A stretch of DNA of 64,000 nucleotides from Sphingomonas hylomeconis (GTDB lineage Bacteria; Pseudomonadota; Alphaproteobacteria; Sphingomonadales; Sphingomonadaceae), in the NCBI RefSeq assembly GCF_025370105.1, contig NZ_JANQBK010000004.1:62001-126000 (forward strand), written 5' to 3'. Within the stretch, counting starts at the first letter, position 1. Each line of letters opens with the position of its first letter. The notes under the pieces were generated by a model, which was not told where the DNA came from, did no database searches, and saw only the letters and a program-made list of their open reading frames with translations. A program made the position numbers and the translations under genes. Positions 28,182-35,699 of the stretch are shown piece by piece.

Positions 28182-28624
28182 CCCTGCCCCTCGAGATCGG
28201 GCACCTGGATGACCGATAGGAACAGGCCGAGCTGGCGGATCGCCTGGGCGAAGCTTTCGTAATTGACCGGCTTGGTGATGTAGACGTTGCAACCGAGATC
28301 GTAGCAGCGCTGGATCTCGACCTTGTCGTCGGTGGTGGTCAGCACCACGACCGGGGTGCGCTTGAGCGCCGGCTCACTCTTGATCTTGGCCAGGATGTCC
28401 GTCCCGCTCATGTCCGGCAGGTTGAGATCGAGCAGCACCAGCGCCGGGCCGTTCAGCGCCGGGCCGTCGCTATGGTTGAACAGATAGTCGAGCGCCGTCG
28501 TGCCATCGGTGAAATGGGTGATCTCGTTGAGAATGCCGGCGCGGCGGATGTTCTTCTCGATCAGGCGGGCATGACCTTCGTCATCCTCGATCATCACGAT
28601 GCTGACGGAATGATGGTCGGTCAT
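28178..28624 (-). CDS. Rcp1-like single-domain response regulator
   Basis: A 148-residue receiver with a C-terminal extension, as in Rcp1, the partner of cyanobacterial phytochrome. Key residues are IEDDEGH (acidic pocket), Asp66 in LVLLDLNLPD, the threonine in VLTTTDD and the lysine in ITKPVNYE. It has no DNA-binding domain, so it likely passes phosphate between the CHASE3 kinase and another receiver or target. Its ATG overlaps the TGA of the kinase (ATGA) and its TGA overlaps the GTG of the hybrid kinase. Confidence 0.93.
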   Translation of the reverse strand: MTDHHSVSIVMIEDDEGHARLIEKNIRRAGILNEITHFTDGTTALDYLFNHSDGPALNGPALVLLDLNLPDMSGTDILAKIKSEPALKRTPVVVLTTTDDKVEIQRCYDLGCNVYITKPVNYESFAQAIRQLGLFLSVIQVPDLEGQG

Positions 28625-30132
28625 TGTTTGCCCTCTACGTCTTGAAGTATTGCGGGAAGGTTGAGCCGGAACGTGGCGCCCTTGCCCAGTTCCGAACGCA
28701 CGTCGATCACGCCGCCCAGGCGATAGGCCAGCGCGCGGACATGCGCGAGCCCGATCCCCTCGCCCGGCTGATCCTGATTGCCGGCGCGGCGAAACAGGTC
28801 GAACACGCGCTGGTGATCGGCCGGGCCGATGCCGCGGCCATTGTCCTCGATCTCATAGGTCACACGCGCGCCGACGCGCTGTCCGCGCACCACGATCCGC
28901 CCCGGACGCCCGGGCTGCAGATATTTGACCGCATTCTCGATCAGGTTGGAGAAGATCTGTTCGATTGCCAGCCGATCGGTGACGAGATCGGGCAGGTCGC
29001 CCTCGATGCTCAGCGCCGCGCCCTTGTCGTCGATCATATGCTGCAGTGAGCGGCCGATCGTCGCGACCAGCTCGGTCATCCCGACCTTGCCCGGCGCGAG
29101 CACGCGGCGGCCTTCGCGCGACAGTTTCAGGATCGCGTTGATCAGCCGGTCCATCTTCTGCGTCGAGGTCCGGATGAAGCCGATCGCCTCGGGCAGGTCC
29201 TCGCGCGCCGCCAGCCTGGCGTCCTCGGTGACGAGCCCGGGCGCGTCGCGCTCGGCGCGGTCGATCAGGTCGGTGATCGCCGCCGCCGCACTGTCCAGTT
29301 CGGCAGTGAAGCCCATCACGTTGACCAGCGGGCTGCGCAGATCGTGGCTGACGATATAGGCGAAGCGCTGGATCTCGTCATTGGCGCGGCTGAGATCGGC
29401 GGTGCGTTCCTCGACCTGCTCCTCGAGACTGTCAGCGAAATCGCGCAGCATGTCGCGCGACGCGCCGAGATCGCGCGTATAGCGCACGATCGTCGCGATC
29501 GACGCCAAGGCGGCGAGCAGCAGGAACAGGCCGGCAACGCCCAGGGTGATATAGAATAGACGGATATTGGCCTGCTGTTCGGCGTCGCGCCGCACCAGCA
29601 GCTGCTTCTCGCGGTCGCGCATCGCCGCGCCCATCGCCCGCAGCGTCGTCATCCGGCGCAGCACCGTTTCGCCCGAGAAGGAGGCGATCGCCTGTTCGAT
29701 CCGACCCGCTTTGGCGAGCGCCAGTGTCATGTCGCGCTGCGCCTTCAATTCCGCGGCATGCGCCTTGAGCTGGGCGATCGCGGCCTGCTGCACGGGATTG
29801 TCGATCGTCAGCTGCTGCAGCCGGTCGAACGCCGGGCGGAGTTTGGCGGCGACGTCGGCATAGGTATCGAGATAGGGCTGTTCCCCGGTGAGCAGATAGC
29901 CGCGCCGCGCGGTCTCGCCGCGTTCGATCAGCGTGCCGACCTCGGCGATCGCGATCTCCACCTCATAGGTGTGGTTGACCCAGTGCGTGTGCTCCTGGTT
30001 GCGCGACGTCAGCCACGCCGCGCCCACGCCCGCCGCGATCAACGCAACGAAGCCCAGGATCATGCAGACGATCAGAAATCGCCGGGCAAGGCTCTCGCGC
30101 ACGCCGAAGCGACTGACTAGGGATGGCACCAT
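28621..30132 (-). CDS. CHASE3 domain sensor histidine kinase
   Basis: A 503-residue membrane kinase. A transmembrane helix (about residues 18-40) leads to a periplasmic CHASE3 sensor (GETARRGYLLTGEQPYLDTY is typical), a second helix (FYITLGVAGLFLLLAALASI), a coiled coil (LEEQVEERTADLSRANDEI), the HisKA histidine in YIVSHDLRSPLVNV, and an HATPase domain with FSNLIENAVKYLQP and GIGLAHVRALAYRLGG. The signal sensed is unknown. ATG 30132 is preferred over the TTG at 30162. It heads a three-gene operon with overlapping starts and stops. Confidence 0.92.
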   Translation of the reverse strand: MVPSLVSRFGVRESLARRFLIVCMILGFVALIAAGVGAAWLTSRNQEHTHWVNHTYEVEIAIAEVGTLIERGETARRGYLLTGEQPYLDTYADVAAKLRPAFDRLQQLTIDNPVQQAAIAQLKAHAAELKAQRDMTLALAKAGRIEQAIASFSGETVLRRMTTLRAMGAAMRDREKQLLVRRDAEQQANIRLFYITLGVAGLFLLLAALASIATIVRYTRDLGASRDMLRDFADSLEEQVEERTADLSRANDEIQRFAYIVSHDLRSPLVNVMGFTAELDSAAAAITDLIDRAERDAPGLVTEDARLAAREDLPEAIGFIRTSTQKMDRLINAILKLSREGRRVLAPGKVGMTELVATIGRSLQHMIDDKGAALSIEGDLPDLVTDRLAIEQIFSNLIENAVKYLQPGRPGRIVVRGQRVGARVTYEIEDNGRGIGPADHQRVFDLFRRAGNQDQPGEGIGLAHVRALAYRLGGVIDVRSELGKGATFRLNLPAILQDVEGKQ

Positions 30133-30189
30133 CGCCGGCCTGTTACGCAGCGACAACGACAAATACCAGCAATGGCTCGTTGAGCGACA

Positions 30190-30960
30190 TCAATCGTCCC
30201 AAGCGAGGCTGCCCTGCGGACTCTGCCGACCGACCAATCCGCCGCCGCGGCGTCGCGCCAGCTCGGTCTCGGCCGTGTAGCGGACATCGATGTCGCGATC
30301 GCCGAGAAACTTGGTCAGGCTGTCGTCGTCGATCTCGGTCCAGGCCTTGCCGCGATCCGGCCCGAAGCGCACGCGCGGCAGCAGCCCGGGAATGTTCGAC
30401 CAGTCGATCAGCTGCTTGAGGCTCGATTCGTTGAGCATGTCGCGCAGGTGGAAGGCAGTGACATAGGCATCGGGAAAGGCGCGATGCGCGGGCAGCCCGC
30501 GCTCATGCTCGATCCCGTGCGGCTTGCGCCAGTAGCGCAGCACCTGGTTGGAAAAGCTCGGGCTGTCCGGCCACAGCCGCAGTGCGCATTTCCACGTACA
30601 GATCCAGTCCGCGCCGCGGGTCAGCGCGGGCGTGCAATATTGCTGCTCGAAATCGGCGCGATGCGCGGCCAGCGCCACGCGCCGCGGATAGGGATCGAGC
30701 ACCGGCCGCGCGACATCCTGCCAGAACGGCGCATCGGCGACCTGCTCGTCGAGGATGTGATGGATCGCCTGCGTGATCGGCGGGATCGGGCGGCCCGGGT
30801 TCACGTAACGCTGCCCGCCCTCGCCATACACTTCCCAACGCCCATCCGGGCCCAGCACGACATCCTGCCAGCCGATCTCGCACACGCCGTGCGCCGGCGG
30901 CGCCTGGCCGGTGGTTTCGAGATCGATGACGCGGATGATCGAGGGTTGCGAAGGAGGCAT
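30190..30960 (-). CDS. DEDDh exonuclease domain protein
   Basis: A 256-residue protein with the DnaQ-type 3'-5' exonuclease motifs: Exo I VIDLETTG (Asp13, Glu15), Exo II around LAAHRADFEQQY, and Exo III HRAFPDAYVTAFH with the HxxxxD spacing. A helical C-terminal extension of about 80 residues lies beyond the nuclease core. It may act as a stand-alone proofreading or trimming nuclease, not the replicative epsilon subunit, whose gene is usually linked differently. GAAGGAGG does not apply here in reverse; the ATG at 30960 is supported by the immediate nuclease core. Confidence 0.82.
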   Translation of the reverse strand: MPPSQPSIIRVIDLETTGQAPPAHGVCEIGWQDVVLGPDGRWEVYGEGGQRYVNPGRPIPPITQAIHHILDEQVADAPFWQDVARPVLDPYPRRVALAAHRADFEQQYCTPALTRGADWICTWKCALRLWPDSPSFSNQVLRYWRKPHGIEHERGLPAHRAFPDAYVTAFHLRDMLNESSLKQLIDWSNIPGLLPRVRFGPDRGKAWTEIDDDSLTKFLGDRDIDVRYTAETELARRRGGGLVGRQSPQGSLAWDD

Positions 30961-31006
30961 TGCCCTAAATGGCGGGTTTGCCTGGCGAATGCCAGCCCTG
31001 CCCGGC

Positions 31007-31756
31007 CTATCCGCGCTTGGTGGCCACGCCGGCGACGATGTCGAACCGGATCCGTACCCACACGCCGATCTGCGGACGGCCGCCGATCCGCGGCGGCAGC
31101 ACGCGGAATTGCCACGCCGCCAGCCGCATCGCGCGCGAAATGCCCGCGCCCAGCGGCGATTCACCGAGCGAGCGGCAATTGTCGACGCGGTTGCCGGGGA
31201 TCGTCTTGCACGCGACCAGGCCCCATCCCTCCTGCTGGTTCACGCCCTGCATGTAGAAGGCCATTTCCGCCTTGGTCGGCTCGCGTTCCCACTCGGCTTC
31301 ATACAGGCGTTCGCCGCCCGGCCCCGCCCCCGGGCCGTAGACCGACCCGCTGTCCTTGCCGGAGCCCGAACCGCTGTCGCCGCCGCCGCGCTGTGGCAGA
31401 TTGGCGATGTCGGCGGCCTGGAACAGTTCGTGCCCGCCGATCAACGTCGGCGTCGGCGGCGTCGGCGGCACCGGCGGCGCCTTGGCCGGCGCAGGCGTCG
31501 GCGCACGGCCGGGCGCGCCGCTTGCCGCGGTGGCCGGCTTCTTTTTCTCGATCTCGATCTCTTTCGCGCCGGGATCGGGCACCGGCCCGGGCACGTCGAA
31601 CATCGTGAAGGCGGTCGGGTCCTTCTTGTCCGGGGTCATTAGTTTCGGCGCCATCGTCAGCATGATGACGAGCACGATGAGATGCGCGGCGACCGCCAGC
31701 CCGAGCCCGATCGCGCGGCGCCGCTTCGACGAGGATTGATAGGACGTCGACGGCAT
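31007..31756 (-). CDS. TonB-like energy transducer
   Basis: A 249-residue protein with an N-terminal cytoplasmic stub, a single transmembrane helix (GLGLAVAAHLIVLVIMLTMA), a proline- and lysine-rich periplasmic linker (APPVPPTPPTPTLIG), a Gly/Ser-rich stretch, and a C-terminal domain ending in a VRIRFDI strand. This is the layout of TonB proteins, which carry proton-motive energy to outer-membrane receptors such as the one ending this window, but the C-terminus is divergent and I see no ExbB/ExbD beside it. It could instead be an unrelated envelope protein. Confidence 0.7.
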   Translation of the reverse strand: MPSTSYQSSSKRRRAIGLGLAVAAHLIVLVIMLTMAPKLMTPDKKDPTAFTMFDVPGPVPDPGAKEIEIEKKKPATAASGAPGRAPTPAPAKAPPVPPTPPTPTLIGGHELFQAADIANLPQRGGGDSGSGSGKDSGSVYGPGAGPGGERLYEAEWEREPTKAEMAFYMQGVNQQEGWGLVACKTIPGNRVDNCRSLGESPLGAGISRAMRLAAWQFRVLPPRIGGRPQIGVWVRIRFDIVAGVATKRG

Positions 31757-31825
31757 AGGCTGCGCCTAGACCGGTGGCTTGTGCGCTGCAACGAGAAGTG
31801 CGGACACAATCCGTTACAAAGAAAT

Positions 31826-31850
31826 CCTTCCCCGCCGCGGGCGGGGAAGG
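31826..31850 (-). terminator. intrinsic terminator after phosphomannomutase
   Basis: A perfect 11-bp stem (CCTTCCCCGCC with GGCGGGGAAGG, 3-base loop) lies 13 bases past the phosphomannomutase stop. On the minus strand it is followed by ATTTCTTTG, a T-rich run, which fits an intrinsic terminator. Confidence 0.6.
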
Positions 31851-31863
31851 ATCGGCATTCAAC

Positions 31864-33246
31864 TCAATGCCCGGCTTGTTCGCCGCGCTCCAAGCCGCTC
31901 GCCGCCAGTTGCTCGTCGATCATGGCGAGCAGGCGATCGAGCGCGGCCTGGTCCTTGGCTTCGGCCCGCGCGACCAGCACGTCCTGTGTGTTCGAGGCGC
32001 GCAGCAGCCACCAGCCGTCGGGCGTGTTGACGCGGGCGCCATCGGTGCGATTGACGTCGGCTCCCGAGGCTTCGAGCCGCTCGAGCACTTCCTCGATCAC
32101 CGCGAACTTGCGACTCTCGTCGACCTGGAAGCGCATTTCCGGCGTGTTGACCAACGCGGGCATCTCACCGCGGATCTCGGTCATCGACTTGCCGATCATG
32201 TGCACCGCCCGGATCAGGCGGACAGCGGCATATTGCGCATCGTCGAAGCCGTAATATTCGTGCGCGAAGAAGATGTGGCCGCTCATTTCGCCGGCGAGCG
32301 GCGCATGCGTTTCCTTCATCTTGGTCTTGATCAGCGAATGGCCGGTCTTCCACATCAGCGGCTCGCCGCCCAGTTCGGCGATGCGGTCATACAGCATCTG
32401 GCTTGCCTTCACGTCGGCGATGATCGTCGCGCCGGGCAGTTCCTTCAGCACAGGTACCGCCAGAATGGAGAGAAGCTGATCGCCCCAGATCACGCGGCCC
32501 TGGCCGTCGATCGCGCCGATCCGGTCGCCGTCGCCATCGAAGGCCAGTCCGAAATCGAGCTGCTTCTCGGCGACGAGACGCTTGAGATCGGCGAGGTTCT
32601 TTTCCTCGGTAGGATCGGGATGATGGTTGGGAAAATCGCCGTCGACATCGGTGAACAACAGATGATGCTCACCCGGCAGGAGCTTGACGAGTTTCTCGAT
32701 TACCGGGCCGGACGCGCCGTTGCCGGCATCCCAGCCGATCTTGTACGTGCCACCGGCATAGCCGGCGAGCAACCGGCCGACATAATCGTCCTCGATATCG
32801 GCGCTGCTGACCGTGCCTTCGCCCTCTTCCCAGTCGCCGGCTTCCGCCAGGCGCGCCAGATCCTGGATGTCGTCGCCGAAAAACGGCAGATGCTGCAGCA
32901 CCATCTTGAAGCCGTTATACTCGGCGGGATTATGGCTGCCGGTTATCTGGATGCCGCCATCCACTTCTAGGATCGCCTCGGCATAATAGAGCATCGGCGT
33001 CGGCCCCATGCCGATCCGCACCACGTCCACGCCGCCAGCGATCAGCCCTGCGACCAGCGCCGCTTCGAGCTCGGGCGAGGAATGCCGACCGTCATAACCG
33101 ACCGCGACGCGGGTGCCGCCGACGCGCCGCACGCGGGTCGCGAAACCGCGCCCGATCGCCGTCGCATCGGCCGCGCCGAGCGTTTTGCCGACGATGCCGC
33201 GGATATCGTATTCACGCAGCGACGTGGGATCGAAACGGTGCGTCAT
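31864..33246 (-). CDS. phosphomannomutase/phosphoglucomutase
   Basis: A 460-residue alpha-D-phosphohexomutase of the AlgC/ManB type. The catalytic phosphoserine loop is [12 protein letters not shown], the metal-binding loop DGDGDRIG, and the sugar-binding GEMSGHIFF. It interconverts mannose- or glucose-6-phosphate with the 1-phosphates for exopolysaccharide and lipopolysaccharide precursors. ATG 33246 follows AGGAGCCAGA, a strong ribosome-binding site; an ORF extension to 33309 is not needed. The gene ends in a T-tailed hairpin. Confidence 0.93.
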   Translation of the reverse strand: MTHRFDPTSLREYDIRGIVGKTLGAADATAIGRGFATRVRRVGGTRVAVGYDGRHSSPELEAALVAGLIAGGVDVVRIGMGPTPMLYYAEAILEVDGGIQITGSHNPAEYNGFKMVLQHLPFFGDDIQDLARLAEAGDWEEGEGTVSSADIEDDYVGRLLAGYAGGTYKIGWDAGNGASGPVIEKLVKLLPGEHHLLFTDVDGDFPNHHPDPTEEKNLADLKRLVAEKQLDFGLAFDGDGDRIGAIDGQGRVIWGDQLLSILAVPVLKELPGATIIADVKASQMLYDRIAELGGEPLMWKTGHSLIKTKMKETHAPLAGEMSGHIFFAHEYYGFDDAQYAAVRLIRAVHMIGKSMTEIRGEMPALVNTPEMRFQVDESRKFAVIEEVLERLEASGADVNRTDGARVNTPDGWWLLRASNTQDVLVARAEAKDQAALDRLLAMIDEQLAASGLERGEQAGH

Positions 33247-33311
33247 TCTGGCTCCTCGGTAAGTCTGTCGGTTCGATGGCGTAATGAGCGAACCGTGACT
33301 TTGGTTCAAAT

Positions 33312-33560
33312 CTATCGCTTGAGCAGCGCGTCGCGCGCGGCGTTGATGCGGCGCGTCAGATCGGCCGAGCCGCCCTTGTCGGGATGCACCGCGTTGAGCA
33401 ACCGGCGATGCGCGGCGCGCACTTCATCGGCATTGGCGGCGGCATCGACGCCCAGGATCGAGCGCGCCTCCTGTTCGTCGAGCCGCTCGGTCTTGGTCGT
33501 CCGGCGCAGCAGCAGCCAGCCGGCGAACAGGATCAGCCCGATCAGGATGATTTTCGACAT
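33312..33560 (-). CDS. membrane-anchored J-domain protein
   Basis: An 82-residue protein: an N-terminal membrane helix ([15 protein letters not shown]) and a short J domain with the HPD motif at residues 59-61 ([20 protein letters not shown]). This layout resembles the TIM14/DjlC-like class of tethered J proteins that stimulate Hsp70 (DnaK) near the membrane. There is no zinc-finger or C-terminal DnaJ domain. The start overlaps the mipZ stop by one base (TGATG), so the two are co-translated. Confidence 0.88.
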   Translation of the reverse strand: MSKIILIGLILFAGWLLLRRTTKTERLDEQEARSILGVDAAANADEVRAAHRRLLNAVHPDKGGSADLTRRINAARDALLKR

Positions 33561-34372
33561 CAGGCGGCGAACAAGGGCAGGGTAGCGTTCTGCTGCGTCG
33601 GTTCGGGCAGTGCCAGCGCCGCCATCATCTCGCGCAATTCCTGGCGCGCCGCGACATGGCTCAGGCCCATGCCGCCGAATTCGCCGGCATCGAGCATCGT
33701 CAGCCCCTTGGGAAACAGTTCGCGGTAGATCACGCGCTCGCCGAGCCCCGGGATGATGCGGAAGCCGACGCGCTTGGACAGCTGATCGAGCGCTTCGGAC
33801 ACGCGGCGCATGTTGCGCGCCTCGATATGCTGGACGCGGTTGCGCAGCACGACCCAGTCGATCGTCGAGCCGTCGGTCTTCGCGCGGGTCTTGCGCGCAT
33901 CCCAGATCAGTTCGGCATAGAAGCTCGGCCGCGTCACCTTGTAGGTATCGGGATCGACCTGCCCGATCAGGTCGAAATCGACGAAGCTGTCGTTCATCGG
34001 CGTGACCAGCGTGTCGCCGCGCTCGGCGGCCAGCCGCGCGAAGCGGTCGTCGCGCCCCGGCGTGTCGATCACCAGGAAATCGCTGCCCTCGGACAGGGCG
34101 GCGAACACGTCCTCGAAACGCTCGAGCGTCTCGCCGTCATGCGTCGCATGGCGCGGGATCGGCAGCTCGCGCCCGGTGCGCTTCTGCGTCTCGGCGCGAT
34201 TATCGAGATACCGCCCCATCGTCCGCTGCCGGTGGTCGAGATCGAACGCCGCGACGCGCGCGCCGCGTGCCTGCAGCGCGATCGCGACATGCACCGCGGT
34301 GGTCGACTTGCCCGTGCCGCCCTTTTCGTTGGCGAAGACGATGATGTGTGGCTTTTGCGCAACCGTAGACAC
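33560..34372 (-). CDS. mipZ: division-plane positioning ATPase MipZ
   Basis: A 270-residue ParA/MinD-superfamily ATPase with the deviant Walker A FANEKGGTGKSTTAVHVA (Lys17 and Lys22), FDLDHRQRT and the switch-like VIDTPGRDD. It matches MipZ, which forms a gradient from the ParB-bound origin and keeps FtsZ at mid-cell in alphaproteobacteria, replacing the MinCDE system. I chose GTG 34372 (preceded by AAAGGA); the ORF open to 34465 overlaps panC and looks noncoding. It is transcribed with the J-domain gene. Confidence 0.9.
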   Translation of the reverse strand: MSTVAQKPHIIVFANEKGGTGKSTTAVHVAIALQARGARVAAFDLDHRQRTMGRYLDNRAETQKRTGRELPIPRHATHDGETLERFEDVFAALSEGSDFLVIDTPGRDDRFARLAAERGDTLVTPMNDSFVDFDLIGQVDPDTYKVTRPSFYAELIWDARKTRAKTDGSTIDWVVLRNRVQHIEARNMRRVSEALDQLSKRVGFRIIPGLGERVIYRELFPKGLTMLDAGEFGGMGLSHVAARQELREMMAALALPEPTQQNATLPLFAA

Positions 34373-34454
34373 GTCGCAAAAATTCCTTTGGTTGCTTGGT
34401 TGAGATGCCCCCCATAGAAGGCCCGGCCCATCCTTTACCCAAGGCCACACGCGC

Positions 34455-35303
34455 GTGCAAACCATCCGTCAGCTTGACCTGCTCCGCAACGGGATCGCCG
34501 ATCTCCGCAGCGATGGCAGCCGCATCGCGCTGGTCCCGACCATGGGCGCGCTGCATGCCGGTCATATCGCGCTGATCGAGGCCGCCAAGCGCCCCGGCAC
34601 CCGCGTCGTGGCGTCGATCTTCGTCAATCCCAAGCAGTTTGGCCCGAACGAGGATCTCAGCCGCTATCCGCGCAAGGAACTTGCCGATACGCGCATGCTG
34701 AACGAAGCAGGCTGCGACCTGCTGTGGATGCCGCCGGTCGAGATCATGTATCCGGAAGGCTTCGCCACCAACGTGTCGGTCGCCGGGGTCAGCGACGGGC
34801 TCGACGGCGCCGCGCGGCCCGGCCATTTCGATGGTGTGGCGACCGTGGTGACCAAGCTGTTCAACCAGGTCCGCCCGGATCTCGCCTATTTCGGCGAGAA
34901 GGATTTCCAGCAGCTCGCCGTGATCCGCCGCATGGTCGCCGATCTCGACATGGGGATCGAGATCATCGGCGTGCCGACGCAGCGCGAGGATGACGGGCTC
35001 GCTTTGTCCTCACGCAACATCTATCTCGACGAGGCCGAGCGCGCCAAGGCGGTCGCCCTGCCGCGCGCGCTTGGCGTCGCCGCCCGCGCGATCCAGAAGG
35101 GTGATGATGCGGAAGCCGCGCTGGCCGTCGCCCGCGAATCGCTGATCGCTGCCGGCTTCGTCATCGACTATGTCGAACTGGTCGATGCCGAGACGCTCGG
35201 CCGTCCCGATGCCGGCCGTCCCCGCCGGCTGGTCGCTGCCGCCCGGCTGGGCCAGACGCGGTTGATCGACAACCTCGCGGTGGAGCCCGTCGAATCTGCC
35301 TAA
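34455..35303 (+). CDS. panC: pantoate--beta-alanine ligase
   Basis: A 282-residue enzyme that forms pantothenate from pantoate, beta-alanine and ATP, on the way to coenzyme A. The HIGH-like motif is ALHAGHIAL (His34, His37), and [28 protein letters not shown] and SSRNIYL are the other family blocks. A GTG at 34455 is the start; the divergent mipZ begins 82 bases away. panB is not in the window. Confidence 0.95.
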   Translation: MQTIRQLDLLRNGIADLRSDGSRIALVPTMGALHAGHIALIEAAKRPGTRVVASIFVNPKQFGPNEDLSRYPRKELADTRMLNEAGCDLLWMPPVEIMYPEGFATNVSVAGVSDGLDGAARPGHFDGVATVVTKLFNQVRPDLAYFGEKDFQQLAVIRRMVADLDMGIEIIGVPTQREDDGLALSSRNIYLDEAERAKAVALPRALGVAARAIQKGDDAEAALAVARESLIAAGFVIDYVELVDAETLGRPDAGRPRRLVAAARLGQTRLIDNLAVEPVESA

Positions 35304-35308
35304 CTGCC

Positions 35309-35363
35309 GTTAACCATTCCTTGAGACCGAGTTGGCATGGTCGATCCAGGGAAAATGGTTAAC
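35309..35363. promoter_or_regulatory. GTTAACCATT/AATGGTTAAC inverted repeat upstream of a SEL1-like gene
   Basis: GTTAACCATT (35309-35318) and AATGGTTAAC (35354-35363) are perfect inverted copies 35 bases apart. They contain TTAA-N7-TTGA and TTAA-N6-TTAA spacings, close to the TTAA-N7-TTAA recognition pattern of CtrA, the alphaproteobacterial cell-cycle regulator. Binding is unproven. Confidence 0.35.
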
Positions 35364-35376
35364 AGGGGTTAAGGGC

Positions 35377-35673
35377 ATGGGCAACAGCCTGAAGAGTGCG
35401 CAGTTCTTGATCGACAGCCGCATCGCGGATGCCGCGCGCGGGAATATCGACGCCTATTACGATCTTGGCATGGCCTATTCGAGCGGCGCGGCCGGGCTCG
35501 ATATCGATCTGATCGAAGCGCACAAATGGTTCAATCTCGCCGCCGTCGCCGGCAGCGAAGCGGCACAGGCGTGCCGCGCGGAAATCGCCGAGGACATGAG
35601 CGCACGCGAGATCGCCACGGCCCAGGCCGCCGCACGTGCCTGGCTGCGCAGCACGGAACGCCGCGCGGCCTAA
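35377..35673 (+). CDS. SEL1-like repeat protein
   Basis: A 98-residue protein with one clear SEL1-type repeat, DAYYDLGMAYSSGAAG with EAHKWFNLAAVAGSEAA. Such helical repeats usually mediate protein contacts. No signal peptide is seen, so it is probably cytoplasmic. I chose ATG 35377 (MGNSLKSAQF), but the frame extends to 35332. A GTTAACC dyad, possibly a CtrA-type operator, precedes it. It ends at a perfect CCTCCCCG palindrome. Confidence 0.75.
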   Translation: MGNSLKSAQFLIDSRIADAARGNIDAYYDLGMAYSSGAAGLDIDLIEAHKWFNLAAVAGSEAAQACRAEIAEDMSAREIATAQAAARAWLRSTERRAA

Positions 35674-35677
35674 AGCT

Positions 35678-35695
35678 CCTCCCCGTACGGGGAGG
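35678..35695. terminator. perfect 18-base palindrome between convergent genes
   Basis: CCTCCCCGTACGGGGAGG is a perfect palindrome between the SEL1-like stop and the topA stop. It probably ends both transcripts, although no T-run follows on either strand. Confidence 0.5.
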
Positions 35696-35699
35696 CGCC

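Noticed and set aside
31007..31756. Calling this gene a definite tonB
   Set aside because: The layout is TonB-like, but the C-terminal domain is divergent and no exbB or exbD lies next to it, so only a TonB-like call is made.
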